Below are positions 25,747-35,702 of a stretch of DNA of 64,000 nt, piece by piece (position 1 is the stretch's first letter; each line of letters starts with the position of its first letter). This DNA is from Pedococcus_A sp963730585 (GTDB lineage Bacteria > Actinomycetota > Actinomycetes > Actinomycetales > Dermatophilaceae). The position numbers and the translations under genes are program-made. The stretch spans positions 186,001-250,000 of the forward strand of contig CAVSSL010000011.1 of the NCBI GenBank assembly GCA_963730585.1. The letters are read 5' to 3'. A model generated the notes under the pieces. It was not told the DNA's origin and did no database searches. It saw only the letters and a list, made by a program, of their open reading frames with translations.

Positions 25747-26971
25747 ATTGCGCTGCCGTCTCAGCAGGGGCACCCTGTGCCGCTCGGGCACGGACGGCCC
25801 GGTGCGGGGGAGTGGCGAGCCGGCCGAGGGCCAGTGCGATGCGCACGGTGTGGGCGTCGTGGGCGTCGGTGAGGTCGTAGCCGGTGAGGTCGGCGATCTT
25901 GCCGAGCCGGTAGCGCACCGTGTTGGGGTGCACGAAGAGCAGCCGCGCGGTGCCCTCGAGCCCGTTGCCGCCCTCGAGGTAGACCGCCGCCGTCTGCAGC
26001 AGGTTGGCGCCGCTGCTGTCCGACAGGGGCTTCCAGATACGTTCCAGCAGCAGCACCCGGGCGGGCTGGTCGCCGATCAGCACCCGCTCGGCCAGCAGGT
26101 CGTCGGCCGAAGCGGGTCGCGGGGCCTCCGGCCAGGCGTGGGCGCAGGACTGGCCGGCCAGCGCCGCTCGGGCCGACCGGCCGGCGGCGAACAGGTGCGG
26201 CACCGTCGGACCCACGACGATGGCGCCCTCACCGAAGTGCCCGCTCAGCTCGCCGGCGGCCTCGAGGGCGTCGTCGACGTTGCCGAGGATGCAGACCAGC
26301 CGGCGCCCCTGGACGGCGGCCAGCAGGTCGACCCCGAGCCGCGCGGCGGACCGGCGGAGGCCGTCGACGACGCCCTCCGAGCCGCCTGGTGGGCTGCTGC
26401 CGGCGACGACGGCGACCCGGGTGGTGGACCCCCAGCCGAGGGCGGCGGCCCGTGACTGCATCGAGTCGTCGGCCTCGCCGCGCAGCACCGCGTCGACGAC
26501 CAGACCCTCCAGGCGGGCGTCCCAGGCGCCCCGGGCCTCGGCGGCGTGCGCGTAGACCTCGGCGGCGGCGAACGCGATCTCGCGGCTGTAGCGCAGCACC
26601 GACTCGCGCAGCGCCTGCTCCCCGCCGGGCTCGGCGAGCTCGGTGGCGTGCTCCTCCACGGCGTCGACCACCGAGCGCACGAGGTCGAGGGTCTGCTTCA
26701 GGCTGATCGAGCGGGTCAGCTCACGGGGCGCGGTGCCGAAGACGTTGGCGGTCACCGGCTGCTGGTCGCCGCCGTCGCGCAGCCACGAGATGAAGGCGGC
26801 GATGCCGGCCTGTGCCACCAGCCCGACCCAGGAGCGGTCCTCGGCCGAGAGGGCTCGGTACCAGTCGTGACTGGTCTCCATCCGGCGGATCGCGGCGGTC
26901 GACAGGTCGCCGGCGGCCCGCTCGACCCGGCGCATGGTGGCGGCGGAGACGGAGGCCTGGGCGGACGGCAT
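25742..26971 (-). CDS. fasR: PucR/CdaR-type activator of fatty-acid synthesis
   Basis: 409 aa. The C terminus holds the PucR-type helix-turn-helix (GLEGTARLLFVHPNTVRYRLGKI, about 350-372); the rest is the GGDEF-like/CdaR middle region. No nucleotide-cyclase residues. The position, directly upstream of fabD-fabH-acpP-fabF on the same strand, is that of fasR in Streptomyces coelicolor and of Rv2242 in Mycobacterium tuberculosis. ATG at 26971 has TAGAGT 6 nt upstream and no Shine-Dalgarno, so it is probably leaderless. Acyl-CoA sensing is known for some regulators of this kind but not shown here. Confidence 0.88.
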   Translation of the reverse strand: MPSAQASVSAATMRRVERAAGDLSTAAIRRMETSHDWYRALSAEDRSWVGLVAQAGIAAFISWLRDGGDQQPVTANVFGTAPRELTRSISLKQTLDLVRSVVDAVEEHATELAEPGGEQALRESVLRYSREIAFAAAEVYAHAAEARGAWDARLEGLVVDAVLRGEADDSMQSRAAALGWGSTTRVAVVAGSSPPGGSEGVVDGLRRSAARLGVDLLAAVQGRRLVCILGNVDDALEAAGELSGHFGEGAIVVGPTVPHLFAAGRSARAALAGQSCAHAWPEAPRPASADDLLAERVLIGDQPARVLLLERIWKPLSDSSGANLLQTAAVYLEGGNGLEGTARLLFVHPNTVRYRLGKIADLTGYDLTDAHDAHTVRIALALGRLATPPHRAVRARAAQGAPAETAAQL

Positions 26972-26994
26972 ACGGTCACTCTAATTTGTATGCC
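26967..26994. repeat. Inverted GGCATAC/GTATGCC pair over the fasR start
   Basis: GGCATAC at 26967-26973 covers the fasR start codon and GTATGCC at 26988-26994 lies upstream, with the fasR -10 box between them. It is one of four inverted pairs of this motif in the window. Confidence 0.6.
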
Positions 26995-27077
26995 GCCCAC
27001 AACGGGGCGGCGGGCGTGTGCCGGTTCCCGAGGTGTCGCCGCGTGCCGCGCCCCGCCGTGCCCTACGGTCTGGGCCC

Positions 27078-28241
27078 ATGACCCTGCGTCGGCTCTCCGG
27101 GCTCCTCGCCGCCGTCACGGTGTCCCTGGCCGTCGGTGGCTGTGCCGCGGGGGGCGGCGCCGCGCCGACGTCGAGCCCCACGTCAACCCCGGCCGCGGCC
27201 GGCACGGCGCGCGCCCTCGTCGGGCGTCCGCTCGTGATCGGGCACCGAGGGGCGGCCGGCTACCGGCCGGAGCACACGCTGGCCTCCTACGAGCTCGCTG
27301 CGCGGCAGGGGGCCGACGCCATCGAGCCCGACCTCGTCTCCACCAAGGACCACGTGCTGGTCGCCCGGCACGAGAACGAGATCTCCGGGACCACCGACGT
27401 CGCCGACCACCCGGAGTTCGCCGACCGCCGCACCACGAGGACCGTGGACGGCAAGCTCGTCGCCGGCTGGTTCACCGAGGACTTCACCCTCGCCGAGCTC
27501 AGGACGCTGCGGGCGGTGGAGCGGCTGCCCGACGTGCGCCCGGCCAACCGCGCCTACGACCGCCGCTGGCAGGTGCCGACGTTCGCAGAGGTCCTGGCCC
27601 TGCGGGCGCGGCTGTCCAAGGAGCTCGGACGCGAGGTCGGGGTGGTGCCGGAGCTGAAGCACCCGACCTACTTCAGGGCGGCGGGGCTGCCGCTCGAGCC
27701 CGTGCTCGTCGCCCAGGTGCGCCAGGCGGGGCTCGACTCGGCGCGCAGCGGCCTGATGGTGCAGTCGTTCGAGCCGACCAGCCTGCAGGCCCTCGACACG
27801 ACCTACCGGCTCAAGGCCCCGCTCCTGCTGCTGACCCAGGCCAAGGGCGCCCCCTACGACCTGGCCTCCACCGGTGACGGCCGCTCCTACAAGGACCTGC
27901 TGGCGCCGACGTCGCTGCGCTCGCTCGCGAAGTACGTCAACGTCCTCGGGCCCGACAAGGCCCAGGTGATCGGCCGCCGGTCCGACGGCACCCTGGGCAG
28001 GCCCACGTCGCTGGTGGCAGACGCCCACGCCGTCGGGCTCGAGGTCATGCCCTACACGTTCCGTGCGGAGAACCAGTACCTGCCGCGCGACCTCCAGGTC
28101 GGGCCGGGGGCCCACGACAGGGGCCGGGCCGCCGAGGAGCAGCGCGCCTTTCTGGCGGCAGGGGTCGACGGCCTGTTCAGCGACCAGCCGGACGTTTCGG
28201 TGAAGGCTCGCGCGGAGTTCACGAGCCGTACATCCTCCTGA
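27078..28241 (+). CDS. Glycerophosphodiester phosphodiesterase, lipoprotein
   Basis: 387 aa; ATG at 27078 with TACGGT 8 nt upstream, probably leaderless. A signal peptide ends in the lipobox LAVGGC (Cys about 22), so it is anchored outside the membrane. GlpQ-type domain: GHRGAAGYRPEHTLASYELA holds the catalytic His-Arg and the Glu, EPDLVSTKDHVLVARHE the metal ligands and second His. It hydrolyses glycerophosphodiesters to glycerol-3-phosphate and alcohol, for phosphate or glycerol scavenging. Its neighbour is a close paralogue with a different export signal. Confidence 0.92.
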   Translation: MTLRRLSGLLAAVTVSLAVGGCAAGGGAAPTSSPTSTPAAAGTARALVGRPLVIGHRGAAGYRPEHTLASYELAARQGADAIEPDLVSTKDHVLVARHENEISGTTDVADHPEFADRRTTRTVDGKLVAGWFTEDFTLAELRTLRAVERLPDVRPANRAYDRRWQVPTFAEVLALRARLSKELGREVGVVPELKHPTYFRAAGLPLEPVLVAQVRQAGLDSARSGLMVQSFEPTSLQALDTTYRLKAPLLLLTQAKGAPYDLASTGDGRSYKDLLAPTSLRSLAKYVNVLGPDKAQVIGRRSDGTLGRPTSLVADAHAVGLEVMPYTFRAENQYLPRDLQVGPGAHDRGRAAEEQRAFLAAGVDGLFSDQPDVSVKARAEFTSRTSS

Positions 28242-28279
28242 GAGGCGGGACGGACAAAACGCCCATAGCGTCACCGTCC

Positions 28280-29443
28280 ATGCAGCCCTTGTTTCTGAAG
28301 TCACCGGCCAAGAGGCCGACACTGCCCGCCCTGGTCCTCACGGGGCTCGTTGCCGCGGTCACCCCCGCACTGCTCTCGTCCGCGTCCTCGGCGGAGGCCG
28401 CGGCCCCCGTGGTCTCGCCAGCCGACCGCGACCGCCCCATCGTCGTCGGCCACCGGGGGGCGGCCGGCTACCGCCCCGAGCACACGCTCGCGTCCTACGA
28501 GCTCGCGGCACGCATGGGCGCCGACTTCATCGAGCCCGACCTCGTCTCGACAAAGGACCACGTGCTGGTCGCGCGGCACGAGAACGAGATTTCCGGCACC
28601 ACCGACGTCGCCAGCCACCCGGAGTTCGCCGACCGGAAGACCACCAAGACCATCGACGGGAAGGCCGTCACCGGCTGGTTCACCGAGGACTTCGCCCTGG
28701 CCGAGCTCAAGACGCTGCGGGCAGCCGAGCGGCTTCCCGGCGTGCGGCAGGAGAACACCATCTACAACGGCCGCTACGAGGTGCCGACGTTCGACGAGGT
28801 GCTCGCCCTGCGCGAACGGCTCAGCCGCGAGCTGCGCCGCACCATAGGCGTCTACCCCGAGACCAAGCACCCCACCTACTTCCGCTCCATCGGGCTCGAC
28901 CTCGAGACGCCCATGGTGGCCGCGGTGCGCAAGGCCCACCTCGACAAGGAACGGGCGCCGATCTTCATCCAGTCCTTCGAGCTGACCAACCTGCTCGAGC
29001 TGCGCGAGAAGGAACACGTGCGTGCGCCGCTCGTGTTCCTCACGTCGGCCAAGGGACAGCCCTACGACCTGAAGGCCAAGGGGGACCCGCGCAGCTACGC
29101 CGACCTGCTGACCGCCGGGAGCCTCAAGGACCTCTCCAAGGTCATCAACGGCATCGGACCGGACAAGAACCTGGTCATCCCGCGCCAGGCCGACGGCACC
29201 CTCGGCACGCCGACCAGCCTCGTCGCCGACGCCCACGCTGCCGGCCTGAAGGTGCACCCCTACACGTTCCGCAACGAGAACCAGTTCATGTCGGTCGAGT
29301 TCCGCAACGGCACCTCGCCCAACGACTACGGCAAGGCCATCAACGAGCAGGTCCGCTTCCTCCAGACCGGCATCGACGGCCTCTTCACCGACAACACCGA
29401 CACCGGGGTCGTCGCGCGCCAGGAGTTCCTCGACACGAAGTGA
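28280..29443 (+). CDS. Glycerophosphodiester phosphodiesterase, secreted
   Basis: 387 aa paralogue of the preceding gene. The catalytic blocks are almost identical (GHRGAAGYRPEHTLASYELA, EPDLVSTKDHVLVARHENEI). The N terminus is a Sec signal with a basic head (LFLKSPAKR), a hydrophobic core and a likely cleavage after AEAAA near residue 40, without a lipobox. TAGCGT lies 8 nt before the ATG, suggesting a leaderless mRNA and its own promoter. A tandem duplication has given one anchored and one released enzyme. Confidence 0.92.
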   Translation: MQPLFLKSPAKRPTLPALVLTGLVAAVTPALLSSASSAEAAAPVVSPADRDRPIVVGHRGAAGYRPEHTLASYELAARMGADFIEPDLVSTKDHVLVARHENEISGTTDVASHPEFADRKTTKTIDGKAVTGWFTEDFALAELKTLRAAERLPGVRQENTIYNGRYEVPTFDEVLALRERLSRELRRTIGVYPETKHPTYFRSIGLDLETPMVAAVRKAHLDKERAPIFIQSFELTNLLELREKEHVRAPLVFLTSAKGQPYDLKAKGDPRSYADLLTAGSLKDLSKVINGIGPDKNLVIPRQADGTLGTPTSLVADAHAAGLKVHPYTFRNENQFMSVEFRNGTSPNDYGKAINEQVRFLQTGIDGLFTDNTDTGVVARQEFLDTK

Positions 29444-29462
29444 GCCCCGCTGGCGCGACGGG

Positions 29463-30354
29463 TCAGCGCCCGTCGCGCCAGGAGTGCTCCGGCTCGTAGC
29501 CGAGCACGCGCCGTGCCTTGTCGATCGACAGCAGCGTCTCGTGCTCCCCGAGCGCGCCGCGCACCTCCACACCGGGGAAGACCTCGGCCATCAGCTCGGC
29601 GCTCGGGCGGCTCATCACCGTGTCCGCGTTGGCGATCACGAAGATGTCGGCGCCGGTGGCGTCGTGCTCCAGCGCCCGGCGCACGGCCTGGGCGCCGTCG
29701 CGGGCGTCGATGTAGCCCCACAGGTTCCACTTGCGCAGGTGCGGGTCGCGGTCGAAGTCGGGGAACCGCTCGTAGTCCTCGGGGTCCATGACGTTGGAGA
29801 ACCGCAGGCCGACCATCTTCAGCTGCGGGTCCCAGCGGCAGAACTGCCGCGCCATCTCCTCCTCGAGCGTCTTGCCGAGCGAGTAGGTCGACTCCGGCCT
29901 CGGGGTGTAGTCCTCGTCGACCGGCGCGTAGGGCGGCGGGGTGTCGAACGGCAGGCCGAGCACCGTCTCGCTCGAGGCCCACACGACGTTGCGAATCCCG
30001 GCGGCCCGGCAGGCCGCGAAGACGTTGTAGGTCGAGGGGACGTTGTTGGCGAAGGTCGCCGCGTTGGGCACCAGGCCCGGCGCCCGGATCGCAGCGAGGT
30101 GCACGACCGCGTCGACCGGGCCCGTGCTCGTCGACGCCACCGGTCAGCGCGGGCAGCACCTGCCCGTAGTCGGTGAGGTCGACGGCGAGGAACTCGCCCG
30201 GGTCGGCCTCCGGCGTCCGGCGGTCGAGGGCGAGGACGTCCCAGCCGCTCTCACGCAGGTGGCGCACGACGGCACGTCCGAGCTGTCCGGCGGCGCCGGT
30301 GACGGCGACGCGCCGCGTCTGGTCGGGGGAGTGGGTCGAGGAGTCGGTCGACAT
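29463..30354 (-). pseudogene. NAD-dependent epimerase/dehydratase, single-base frameshift
   Basis: The N-terminal part starts at ATG 30354 (or 30360) and encodes the Rossmann motif VAVTGAAGQLGRAVV; the rest (VDAVVHLAAIRAPGLVPNAA to EPEHSWRDGR, with a Tyr-x-x-x-Lys catalytic pair in STYSLGKTLEEE) lies in the next frame. The break is at about 30117-30123 within GGGCCC; removing one C restores DEHGPVDAVVHLA. Short-chain-type NAD(P)-dependent sugar epimerase or oxidoreductase, substrate unknown. The perfect reading on both sides suggests an intact gene with a base-call insertion. Confidence 0.75.
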
Positions 30355-30423
30355 GGCACCCATCCTCGCCGCCCGCTGCGTGCCCGGCGCGTCGAGGGGC
30401 TCGGACATGCCCGCCCCAGACAA

Positions 30424-30463
30424 ACGGTATGCCGCCCGCTCGGGTGAGCGGGCGGCATACCGT
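30424..30463. terminator. Terminator after aceE
   Basis: A perfect 18-bp stem with a 4-nt loop lies about 20 nt past the aceE stop on the minus strand, followed by a short T-containing tail. The arms contain the window-wide GTATGCCG motif in inverted orientation. Confidence 0.85.
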
Positions 30464-30483
30464 GCGTGCCGGAGGGGGTGCCG

Positions 30484-33249
30484 TCAGGCGTCGCCGCCTG
30501 CGGTGCCGGAGGTGCCGGCGGTGACGTCGAGCAGCCGGTAGCGGGACGCCGCCTCACGCGCGGCGTTGGCGTCGACCTCGCCACGCGCGGCCAGCATCTG
30601 CAGCGCCCGCACCGCGACCGACGGGCCGTCGATGTGGAAGAAGCGGCGCGCCGCCGGGCGGGTGTCGGAGAAGCCGAAGCCGTCGGCACCGAGGGAGGCG
30701 AAGTCGGTCGGCACCCACGGCTGGATCTGGTCCTGGACCTGCCGCATGTAGTCGGACACCGCCACGACCGGGCCGCGCGTCTCGCGCAGGCGCTGGGTGA
30801 CGTAGGGAACCGGAGCGTCCTCGTCGGGGTGGAGGAACCGCTGTTCGTCGCAGCGCAGGCCGTCTCGACGCAGCTCGTTCCAGGACGTGACCGACCAGAC
30901 GTCGGCCACGACGCCCCAGTCGTTGCGGAGCAGCTCCTGCGCCTCGAGCGCCCACGGCACACCCACGCCGGAGGCCAGCAGCTGCACGCGCGGCGGCGTC
31001 TCGCCCAGGCCCTCGCTGTTGCCGGGGGCGTAGAGGTGCATGCCCTTGAGGATGCCCTCGCGGTCGACGTGCTCCGGCTCGGCCGGCTGGGCCATCGGCT
31101 CGTTGTAGACCGTCATGTAGTAGATGACGTTCTCGGCGTTCTCGCCGTACATGCGCCGCAGGCCGTCCTCCATGATGTGGCCGATCTCGAACGCGAACGC
31201 CGGGTCGTAGGTGACGACCGCGGGGTTCGTGGCGGCGAGCAGCGGGCTGTGGCCGTCGGCGTGCTGCAGGCCCTCGCCGGTGAGCGTGGTGCGACCGGCG
31301 GTGGCACCGATGAGGAAGCCGCGGGTCATCTGGTCGGCAGCCGCCCAGATCGAGTCGCCGGTGCGCTGGAAGCCGAACATCGAGTAGAAGACGTAGATCG
31401 GCACCATCGGCTCGCCGTGCGTCGCGTAGGACGTGCCGGCCGCGGTGAAGGCCGCCAGCGAGCCGGCCTCGTTGATGCCGAGGTGCAGGATCTGGCCCTG
31501 CGCCGACTCCTTGTAGGCGAGCATCAGCTCGGCGTCGACCGAGGTGTAGTGCTGCCCGTGCGGGTTGTAGATCTTGATCGTCGGGAAGAACGAGTCCATG
31601 CCGAAGGTGCGGGCCTCGTCCGGGATGATCGGCACGACGCGCCGGCCGAACTCCTTGTCGCGCATGAGCTCCTTGAGCAGGCGCACGAACGCCATGGTGG
31701 TGGCGACCTGCTGCTTGCCGGTGCCCTTCTTCACCACCGCGTACGAGTCGTGCGAGGGGAGCTCGAGCGGCTTGTGGTCGACGACCCGCTTCGGGAGGGA
31801 CCCGCCGAGCTTCTGGCGCAGCTCCTTCATGTACTGGATCGTCGGGTCGTCCTCGCCCGGGTGGAAGTACGGCGGGCGGTACGGGTCGGCCTCGAGCTGC
31901 TCGTCGCTGATCGGCAGCTTGAGGCTGTCGCGCAGGCCCTTGAGGTCGTCGAGCGTGAGCTTCTTCATCTGGTGCGTGGCGTTGCGGCCGGCGAAGTGGC
32001 TGCCGAGGCCGTAGCCCTTGATGGTCTTCGCGAGGATGACCGTCGGCTGGCCGGTGTGCTCCATCGCAGCCTTGTAGGCGGCGTACACCTTGTGGTAGTC
32101 GTGACCGCCGCGCTTGAGCTTCCACCAGACGTCGTCGTCGCTCCACTCCTTGACCATCTCGCGGGTGCGCGGGTCGCGGCCGAAGAAGTGCTCGCGCACG
32201 TAGGCGCCGTCGTTGGCCCGGAAGGTCTGGTAGTCGCCGTCGCTCGTCTGGTTCATGATGTTGACCAGCGCGCCGTCGCGGTCCGCCGCCAGCAGCGGGT
32301 CCCAGCCACGGCCCCAGACGACCTTGATGACGTTCCAGCCGGCGCCGCGGAAGAACGACTCCAGCTCCTGGATGATCTTGCCGTTGCCGCGCACCGGGCC
32401 GTCGAGCCGCTGCAGGTTGCAGTTGATGACGAAGGTGAGGTTGTCGAGCTCCTCGCCGGCGGCCAGCTGCAGCAGGCCGCGCGACTCCGGCTCGTCCATC
32501 TCGCCGTCACCGAGGAACGCCCAGACGTGCTGCTGGCTGGTGTCCTTGATGCCGCGGTTGTGAAGGTACTTGTTGAACTGCGCCTGGTAGATCGCGTTCA
32601 TCGGGCCGATGCCCATGGACACCGTGGGGAACTCCCAGAAGTCCGGCATCAGGCGCGGGTGCGGGTAGGACGGCAGCGCGAGCGGCTTGCCGTCGACGAG
32701 GTGGCTCTTCTCCTGGCGGAAGCCGTCGAGCTGCTGCTCGTCGAGCCGGCCCTCGAGGAACGCGCGGGCGTACATGCCGGGGGAGGCGTGCCCCTGGAAG
32801 AAGATCTGGTCGCCGCCGCCCGGGTGGTCCTTGCCCCGCCAGAAGTGGTTGAAGCCGACCTCGTAGAGGGTGGCGGCCGAGGCGTACGTCGAGATGTGGC
32901 CGCCCACCGAGATGTCGGGGCGCTGCGCGCGGTGCACCATGACCGCGGCGTTCCAGCGGAGCCAGGCGCGGTAGCGGCGCTCGACCTCCTCGTCGCCGGG
33001 GAACCAGGGCTCACGCTCCGGCGGGATGGTGTTGATGTAGTCCGTGGCGGTCAGCGACGGCACACCGAGCTGCTTCTCGCGGGCACGCTGGATCAGCTTG
33101 AGCATGAGGTAGCGAGCGCGGGTGCGGCCGCCCTCCTCGATGGCCCCGTCGAGACTGTCGAGCCACTCCTGGGTCTCGTCGGGGTCGATGTCCGGCAGCT
33201 GGCTGGGCAGGCCGTTCAGGATGGGTCCGGCCTGATCGCGTGCGGCCAC
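30484..33249 (-). CDS. aceE: Pyruvate dehydrogenase E1 component, homodimeric type
   Basis: 921 aa; GTG at 33249 with AGAAAGGA upstream. Thiamine diphosphate enzyme that decarboxylates pyruvate and acetylates the lipoyl E2. The ThDP motif GDGEMDEPESRG to INCNLQRLDGPVRGNG is in the first half, and GHISTYASAATLYEVGFNHF, FRANDGAYVREHFF and HLGINEAGSLAAFTAAGTSY are typical of the AceE (not the alpha/beta) class. In actinobacteria this protein joins E2 and E3 encoded elsewhere. It is near fasR and fabD, linking acetyl-CoA supply and lipid synthesis. Monocistronic, with its own terminator. Confidence 0.97.
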   Translation of the reverse strand: MAARDQAGPILNGLPSQLPDIDPDETQEWLDSLDGAIEEGGRTRARYLMLKLIQRAREKQLGVPSLTATDYINTIPPEREPWFPGDEEVERRYRAWLRWNAAVMVHRAQRPDISVGGHISTYASAATLYEVGFNHFWRGKDHPGGGDQIFFQGHASPGMYARAFLEGRLDEQQLDGFRQEKSHLVDGKPLALPSYPHPRLMPDFWEFPTVSMGIGPMNAIYQAQFNKYLHNRGIKDTSQQHVWAFLGDGEMDEPESRGLLQLAAGEELDNLTFVINCNLQRLDGPVRGNGKIIQELESFFRGAGWNVIKVVWGRGWDPLLAADRDGALVNIMNQTSDGDYQTFRANDGAYVREHFFGRDPRTREMVKEWSDDDVWWKLKRGGHDYHKVYAAYKAAMEHTGQPTVILAKTIKGYGLGSHFAGRNATHQMKKLTLDDLKGLRDSLKLPISDEQLEADPYRPPYFHPGEDDPTIQYMKELRQKLGGSLPKRVVDHKPLELPSHDSYAVVKKGTGKQQVATTMAFVRLLKELMRDKEFGRRVVPIIPDEARTFGMDSFFPTIKIYNPHGQHYTSVDAELMLAYKESAQGQILHLGINEAGSLAAFTAAGTSYATHGEPMVPIYVFYSMFGFQRTGDSIWAAADQMTRGFLIGATAGRTTLTGEGLQHADGHSPLLAATNPAVVTYDPAFAFEIGHIMEDGLRRMYGENAENVIYYMTVYNEPMAQPAEPEHVDREGILKGMHLYAPGNSEGLGETPPRVQLLASGVGVPWALEAQELLRNDWGVVADVWSVTSWNELRRDGLRCDEQRFLHPDEDAPVPYVTQRLRETRGPVVAVSDYMRQVQDQIQPWVPTDFASLGADGFGFSDTRPAARRFFHIDGPSVAVRALQMLAARGEVDANAAREAASRYRLLDVTAGTSGTAGGDA

Positions 33250-33473
33250 GTCGTCGGTCCTTTCTCGGGCGTCGGCCGCTGGTGTGCCGGCGGCCACAGA
33301 CCATCTTCCCCCCAAAGGAGGTGCACGTCACAACCAGGGTCGACTACCGGCCGGTATGCGGACCAGCCGTGCTCGGGGCCCCTTCCAGGCCGGGCCGAGC
33401 GCGCCCTCCCCGGCCCGAACCGTGCTGTGCCGATTGGAAGTCCACGTGCTGGTTTCGGGATAGTGGTTGCTGT

Positions 33474-35654
33474 ATGCCTTCCGCCACCTCGACCCGCCCC
33501 GACCTGGCGCCTCCACAGACGAGGCGCCAGCGACGCAACCGCTTCCGCGGCGACATCGAGGGGATGCGGGCCATCGCGGTCCTCCTGGTCGTCGCGTTCC
33601 ACGCGGGCGTGGGTGTGGTCAGCGGCGGCTTCGTGGGCGTCGACGTCTTCTTCGTCCTCTCGGGCTTCCTCATCACCGGGCTGCTCGTCGACGAGATCGC
33701 CCGCACGGGCACCATCTCGCTCGGCGACTTCTACGCCCGCCGGGTGCGCCGCCTGTTGCCGCTGTCGACGCTCGTGCTCGCCGCCACCGCGGTGGCCGCC
33801 TACCTGTTGGTGCCACCCATCGACCGCAAGGGCATCGCCGCCGACCTGGCCGGCGCCGGCCTCTGGGGTGCCAACTGGCGCTTCGCCGCCGAGTCGACGC
33901 AGTACATGGCTGACACCGACAAGAGCCCGGTGCTGCACTACTGGTCGCTCAGCGTCGAGGAGCAGTTCTACGTCGTCTGGCCGCTGCTGCTGCTCCTGCT
34001 CGTGGGGCGCACCGGACTGGCCCACCGCGCCTGGGCGGTGGTCTTCCGACGGATGGCCCTGGCGCTGTCGGTGCTCATCGCCGTCTCGCTGGTCGTCTCG
34101 TGGCAGCTGACCGCCTCCGGGAGCCCGTTCGCCTACTTCGGCCTGCACACCCGCGCCTGGGAGCTGGGCATCGGCGCCGCGCTCGCCCTGGCCCGACCCG
34201 CCCTGCGCCTGGTCACCACACGGGCGGCCCACGCCGCAGCCGTGACCGGTGTGGCCATGATCGTGGGCTCGGCCCTGCTCATGGACGAGTCGACCCCGTT
34301 CCCCGGAACGGCCGCGCTCGTGCCGGTGCTCGGCGCCGCCTTCCTGGTCGGGGCCGGGACGCGCCTGCCCGACGAGGGCGTCTCGCGGGCCCTGGGGCAC
34401 CCCGTGCTCCGCTACATCGGCCGCGTGTCGTACGCGTGGTACCTGTGGCACTGGCCCGTGCTCGTGCTCGTCAACACCCGTTTCGGGCAGACCGCCGCCG
34501 GGGCGGACACCGGCGAGGCGACCGCCGCCCACGCGAGCTGGCCCGTGGTGCTGGCTGCCGTCGCCCTGTCGTTCGCGCTCGCCGTCGGCAGCCACTACGT
34601 CGTGGAGCAGCCGATGCGTCACGCCGGCTTCTTCAAGGCCAGCCGGGGGCGTTCGCTGCGCTTCGGTGGAGCCCTCGTCGGCGTCTCCCTGGTCTCCAGC
34701 TGTGCCCTCATGGTCGGCGGTTCGGCGTCGGCCGAGCAGGACGCCGTGTCAGTGCCGAAGGCCGCGGGCGCGCCGGCGGCCACCGCCCCGGCCCCAGCTG
34801 CGGGGGAGGATCCCGCCGAGGCGGAGCAGCCCGGCCCCGTCACCCCGGCCGAGGCGCGTGACGACCGTCCGCGGGACGGCGACGACTGCTACGTGGCCTA
34901 CGAGAGCACGACGGTCCCGCCCGCGGAGAAGTGTCGGTTCGGCCCGGCGAAGGGCGCCAAGCGCACCATCGCACTCGTGGGCGACTCGCACGCGACCCAG
35001 TGGCGGCCCGCCCTCGAGCGCGCGGCCAAGGAGCGCGGCTGGACGATCTACTTCTTCGCCAAGAGCTCGTGCACGGTCAGCGACGCGCCCGTGTGGCTCA
35101 AACAGAACAAGGCCCCCTACGACAGCTGCGGCCCGTGGCGCGACGCGGTGCTCGACCGCATCGCCGGCATCAAGGGCCTCGACGCCGTCGTGGTCGGGCG
35201 GTGGATGGACTACCGCACCCTGGCCCTGCAGGCCGACGGCTCGAAGAGCACCGCTGAGAACATCGGGCCGCTGTGGACCGAGGCCTCGAAGCGCTCCTTC
35301 GCGCAGATGGCCAAGGCCACCAAGCGGATCGTCGTCATGAAGGACGTGCCGCGCCCCGCCGGCGACGTGCCGTCGTGCCTCTCGCAGCACCCGGACGACG
35401 TCGAGGAGTGCGGCTTCGACCGCGACCAGGGCACCGGCCTCGACGCCGCCCTCGTCAAGGCCGAGAAGGCAGCGGCCCCGAAGGCGGTGCGGTTCGTCGA
35501 CCTGACCGACGTGATGTGCCCGGCGGAGCGCTGCCAGGTCGTCACCGCCGAGGGCCGGATCATGTTCCGCGACAGCCACCACCTCACGCAGGGCTACAGC
35601 GAGTCGCTGTGGAAGGTCGTCTCCGACCGGGTGGACAAGGCGATCCGGAGCTGA
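33474..35654 (+). CDS. Acyltransferase-3 / SGNH two-domain protein (OafA type)
   Basis: 726 aa. ATG at 33474, the first start before the conserved FRGDIEGMRAIAVLLVVAFHAG. The N-terminal acyltransferase-3 domain has about ten helices with the essential His in VVAFHAGVG and RRVRRLLP after helix 3. From about residue 490 an SGNH hydrolase-like domain follows: GDSHATQWRP, and DSHHLTQGYSE with the Asp-His pair. These proteins O-acetylate surface sugars or glycolipids; the membrane domain passes the acetyl group and the extracytoplasmic SGNH domain transfers it. The target is unknown. Divergent from aceE. Confidence 0.9.
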   Translation: MPSATSTRPDLAPPQTRRQRRNRFRGDIEGMRAIAVLLVVAFHAGVGVVSGGFVGVDVFFVLSGFLITGLLVDEIARTGTISLGDFYARRVRRLLPLSTLVLAATAVAAYLLVPPIDRKGIAADLAGAGLWGANWRFAAESTQYMADTDKSPVLHYWSLSVEEQFYVVWPLLLLLLVGRTGLAHRAWAVVFRRMALALSVLIAVSLVVSWQLTASGSPFAYFGLHTRAWELGIGAALALARPALRLVTTRAAHAAAVTGVAMIVGSALLMDESTPFPGTAALVPVLGAAFLVGAGTRLPDEGVSRALGHPVLRYIGRVSYAWYLWHWPVLVLVNTRFGQTAAGADTGEATAAHASWPVVLAAVALSFALAVGSHYVVEQPMRHAGFFKASRGRSLRFGGALVGVSLVSSCALMVGGSASAEQDAVSVPKAAGAPAATAPAPAAGEDPAEAEQPGPVTPAEARDDRPRDGDDCYVAYESTTVPPAEKCRFGPAKGAKRTIALVGDSHATQWRPALERAAKERGWTIYFFAKSSCTVSDAPVWLKQNKAPYDSCGPWRDAVLDRIAGIKGLDAVVVGRWMDYRTLALQADGSKSTAENIGPLWTEASKRSFAQMAKATKRIVVMKDVPRPAGDVPSCLSQHPDDVEECGFDRDQGTGLDAALVKAEKAAAPKAVRFVDLTDVMCPAERCQVVTAEGRIMFRDSHHLTQGYSESLWKVVSDRVDKAIRS

Positions 35655-35702
35655 CCAGGCTCGGCTGACGGACCAGAGCTGACGGCTGGAGCCTGAGCCG
35701 GT

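Noticed and set aside
30466..34110. A 1214-codon open frame on the plus strand opposite aceE
   Set aside because: It is the antisense shadow of aceE in G+C-rich DNA: the opposite strand has a perfect PDH E1 sequence, and this frame has no recognisable domain.
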